Of a stretch of 64,000 nt of DNA, positions 62,561 to 64,000 are shown piece by piece; the first letter of the stretch is position 1; every line of letters starts with the position of its first letter. The stretch lies in the NCBI GenBank assembly GCA_001464055.1, contig LNET01000038.1, forward strand, positions 1 to 64,000. Direction: 5' to 3'. The notes under the pieces are model-generated. The model was not told the origin of the DNA. It was given only the letters and a program-made list of their open reading frames with translations, and made no database searches. Position numbers and translations under genes: made by a program. This stretch comes from Burkholderiales bacterium Ga0077543. Its GTDB lineage: Bacteria > Pseudomonadota > Gammaproteobacteria > Burkholderiales > Burkholderiaceae_C.

Positions 62561-63493
62561 ATGGCACCCGACCGCCTGGCCGACATCGTCGCCATCGACA
62601 TCCACACCCACGCCACCGTCAGCACGCGCAACCCCTTCGACGAAGTGGCCGACGCTTTCGACAAGGCCATGGCCGCGTACTTCAAGGAAGCGATGCCGCG
62701 GCTGACGATCGCCGAAACCGCCGATTTCTACCGCGCACGCAAGATGATCGCCGTCATCTTCACCGTCGACACCGAGCGCGCCAACGGGCAGATGCGCATC
62801 ACCAACGAAGAGGTGGCCGAAGAGGTGGCGAAGAACGCCGACGTGTTGATCCCCTTTGCCAGCGTCGACCCGCTGCGCGGCAAGATGGGCGCGCGTGAAG
62901 TGCGCCGGCTCATCAAGGACCACAACGTGCGCGGCTTCAAGTTCCACCCCTCGGGGCAGGAGTTCTTTCCGCACGACCGCGCCTGCTACGACGTCTACGA
63001 AGCCATTGCCGAAGCCGGCCTGCCCGCCATCTTCCACAGCGGCCAGACCGGCCTGGGCGCGGGCATGCGCGGCGGCGGCGGCGTGCGCCTGAAGTACAGC
63101 GACCCGATGTTCCTGGACGACGTGGCGGTCGACTTCCCCGACATGCCCATCGTCATCGCCCACCCCAGCTTCCCCTGGCAGGAAAACGCCCTGGCCGTGG
63201 CCACGCACAAGCCCAACGTGTGGATCGACCTGTCGGGCTGGAGCCCGAAGTACTTCCCCGAGATCCTCGTCAAGTACACCAACGGCCTGCTGAAGAAGAA
63301 GATGCTCTTCGGCTCGGACTTTCCCGCGCTCACGCCCGAGCGCTGGATTGCCGACGCCGAGAAATGCGGTATCCGCCCCGAAGTGATGCCGCTCATCCTG
63401 AAGGACAACGCCATGCGGCTGCTTCGGCTGGACGAAGACCCGGTCTTCGGCCGTTATGCCCGCCTCGCGCCGCCGGCCAGCGGCTGCTGCTGA
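62561..63493 (+). CDS. Amidohydrolase-2 family hydrolase (CouO-like candidate)
   Basis: A 310-residue TIM-barrel metal hydrolase. The first metal site is IDIHTHATVSTRNPF, later ligands are in GFKFHPSG, AIFHSGQTGLG and IVIAHPSFPWQ, and the final aspartate is in LFGSDFPALTPERW. Relatives in hydroxycinnamate clusters (Rhodococcus CouO, Corynebacterium Phd enzymes) hydrolyse the 4-hydroxyphenyl-beta-ketopropionyl-CoA intermediate to acetyl-CoA and a hydroxybenzoate. Placement after the ligase makes that role likely; a decarboxylase or lactonase role cannot be excluded. Confidence 0.8.
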   Translation: MAPDRLADIVAIDIHTHATVSTRNPFDEVADAFDKAMAAYFKEAMPRLTIAETADFYRARKMIAVIFTVDTERANGQMRITNEEVAEEVAKNADVLIPFASVDPLRGKMGAREVRRLIKDHNVRGFKFHPSGQEFFPHDRACYDVYEAIAEAGLPAIFHSGQTGLGAGMRGGGGVRLKYSDPMFLDDVAVDFPDMPIVIAHPSFPWQENALAVATHKPNVWIDLSGWSPKYFPEILVKYTNGLLKKKMLFGSDFPALTPERWIADAEKCGIRPEVMPLILKDNAMRLLRLDEDPVFGRYARLAPPASGCC

Positions 63494-63520
63494 ACCCCGC
63501 TTTTCGCGAGACCCGACACC

Positions 63521-64000
63521 ATGAACATCGAAGGATTGGCCGCCATCGTCACCGGCGGTGGCTCGGGCCTGGGCGAGGCCACGGCCCGCGCGCTGGCCGC
63601 GGCCGGGGCCCGCGTGGCCGTGCTCGACATCAACCTGGCCGCGGCGCAGGCCGTGGCCGAAAGCATCGGCGGCCTGGCCCTGGCCTGCGATGTGGCCGAC
63701 GCCGAAGGCGCGGCCGCCGCCGTGGCTGCCGCCGAGCAGCAGCACGGCGTGGCCCGCGTGCTGATGAACGTGGCCGGCATCGGCACGGCCAGGCGCATCG
63801 TCGGCCGTGACGGGCAGCCCGCACCGCTGGCCGACTTCGAACGCGTGATCCGCATCAACCTGCTGGGCACCTACAACCTGTGCCGCCTGGCAGCAGCGCG
63901 CATGGCGGCAACCGAACCCGTGAACGCCGACGGCGAACGTGGCGTGATCGTCAACACCGCCTCGGTGGCAGCCTTCGACGGGCAGGTGGGGCAGGAAGCC
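63521..64000 (+). CDS. SDR-family 3-hydroxyacyl-CoA dehydrogenase, N-terminal part (cut by window edge)
   Basis: The first 160 residues of a short-chain dehydrogenase of the HSD10/3-hydroxyacyl-CoA dehydrogenase type. The cofactor motif is IVTGGGSGLGEATARALAAAG, the NAD-preferring acidic residue is in VAVLDINL, then LACDVADAEG and NVAGIGTARRIVG. The catalytic serine region is VNTASVAAFDGQVGQEA, at the window end; the catalytic tyrosine lies beyond it. In the proposed pathway it would oxidise the hydroxyacyl-CoA before the amidohydrolase acts. It starts 27 bases after the amidohydrolase. Confidence 0.88.
   Translation, partial: MNIEGLAAIVTGGGSGLGEATARALAAAGARVAVLDINLAAAQAVAESIGGLALACDVADAEGAAAAVAAAEQQHGVARVLMNVAGIGTARRIVGRDGQPAPLADFERVIRINLLGTYNLCRLAAARMAATEPVNADGERGVIVNTASVAAFDGQVGQEA

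Overview
The window is GC-rich, gene-dense chromosomal DNA from a betaproteobacterium of the order Burkholderiales, most likely from the Rubrivivax/Roseateles/Leptothrix neighbourhood. The evidence is the eno-ftsB order, a Burkholderiales-type trimeric porin, a Bug-family binding protein, an Entner-Doudoroff edd/eda pair, and above all genes for a bacteriochlorophyll light-harvesting 2 (LH2) antenna (pucB, pucA, pucC). The last points to a purple or aerobic anoxygenic phototroph. No tRNA, rRNA, CRISPR array, insertion sequence or prophage was seen.

Layout. 1-1816: end of enolase, ftsB, and a pnuC / nicotinamide-riboside-kinase pair for NAD salvage. 1810-7002: Hsp33, a gamma-carbonic-anhydrase-like protein, a DUF455 protein, an amino-acid ABC transporter and a porin. 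7051-10755 (minus): xerD, Bug protein, a chalcone-isomerase-like protein, queG. 10741-15523: tsaE-amiC, a CorA transporter, hemB and hemJ. Between hemB and hemJ lies a probable structured small RNA with its own terminator. 15542-26379: envelope and housekeeping genes (VanZ-like, ferredoxin, PBP5-type carboxypeptidase, D-amino-acid aminotransferase, DUF493, pseudouridine synthase, MFS exporter, miaA). 26655-30467: tonB-exbB-exbD-exbD-TPR energy-transduction operon.

30788-33000 holds the puc operon on the minus strand: two PpsR/CrtJ-type operators, then pucB, pucA, a hairpin, pucC, and a previously unmarked 28-residue membrane micro-ORF. The antenna subunits carry substitutions at positions known to tune absorption. 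33037-40968: metallo-hydrolase, Aer-like chemoreceptor, DUF1800/DUF1501 pair, SDR, PaiB-like protein. 41027-43548: eda and edd, behind a promoter with an inverted TGTAACT repeat. 43682-52064: ChaC, MocA-like, pdxH, MscS, a histone-deacetylase-like amidohydrolase, and a MoxR-DUF58-transglutaminase operon.

52220-53915 is a small accessory island: a polymorphic-toxin protein (pretoxin region plus HNH nuclease) followed by a SMI1/YrhA-like immunity protein. 54100-59824 is mixed: a degenerate receiver protein, mltB, a trypsin-like protease, two decaying genes (a cardiolipin synthase with a deleted centre and no start, and a GrpB tail), an ankyrin protein, a nitroreductase and DUF6306. 59864-64000 starts a hydroxycinnamate (ferulate/coumarate) beta-oxidation operon (crotonase, CoA ligase, amidohydrolase, SDR) with a palindromic operator over its -10 box.

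A window-wide pattern: many genes lack a Shine-Dalgarno sequence and instead carry a -10-like hexamer ending 5-7 bases before the start codon, suggesting leaderless transcription. This pattern helped choose several starts (hemJ 15083, moxR 48062, DUF1800 35851).
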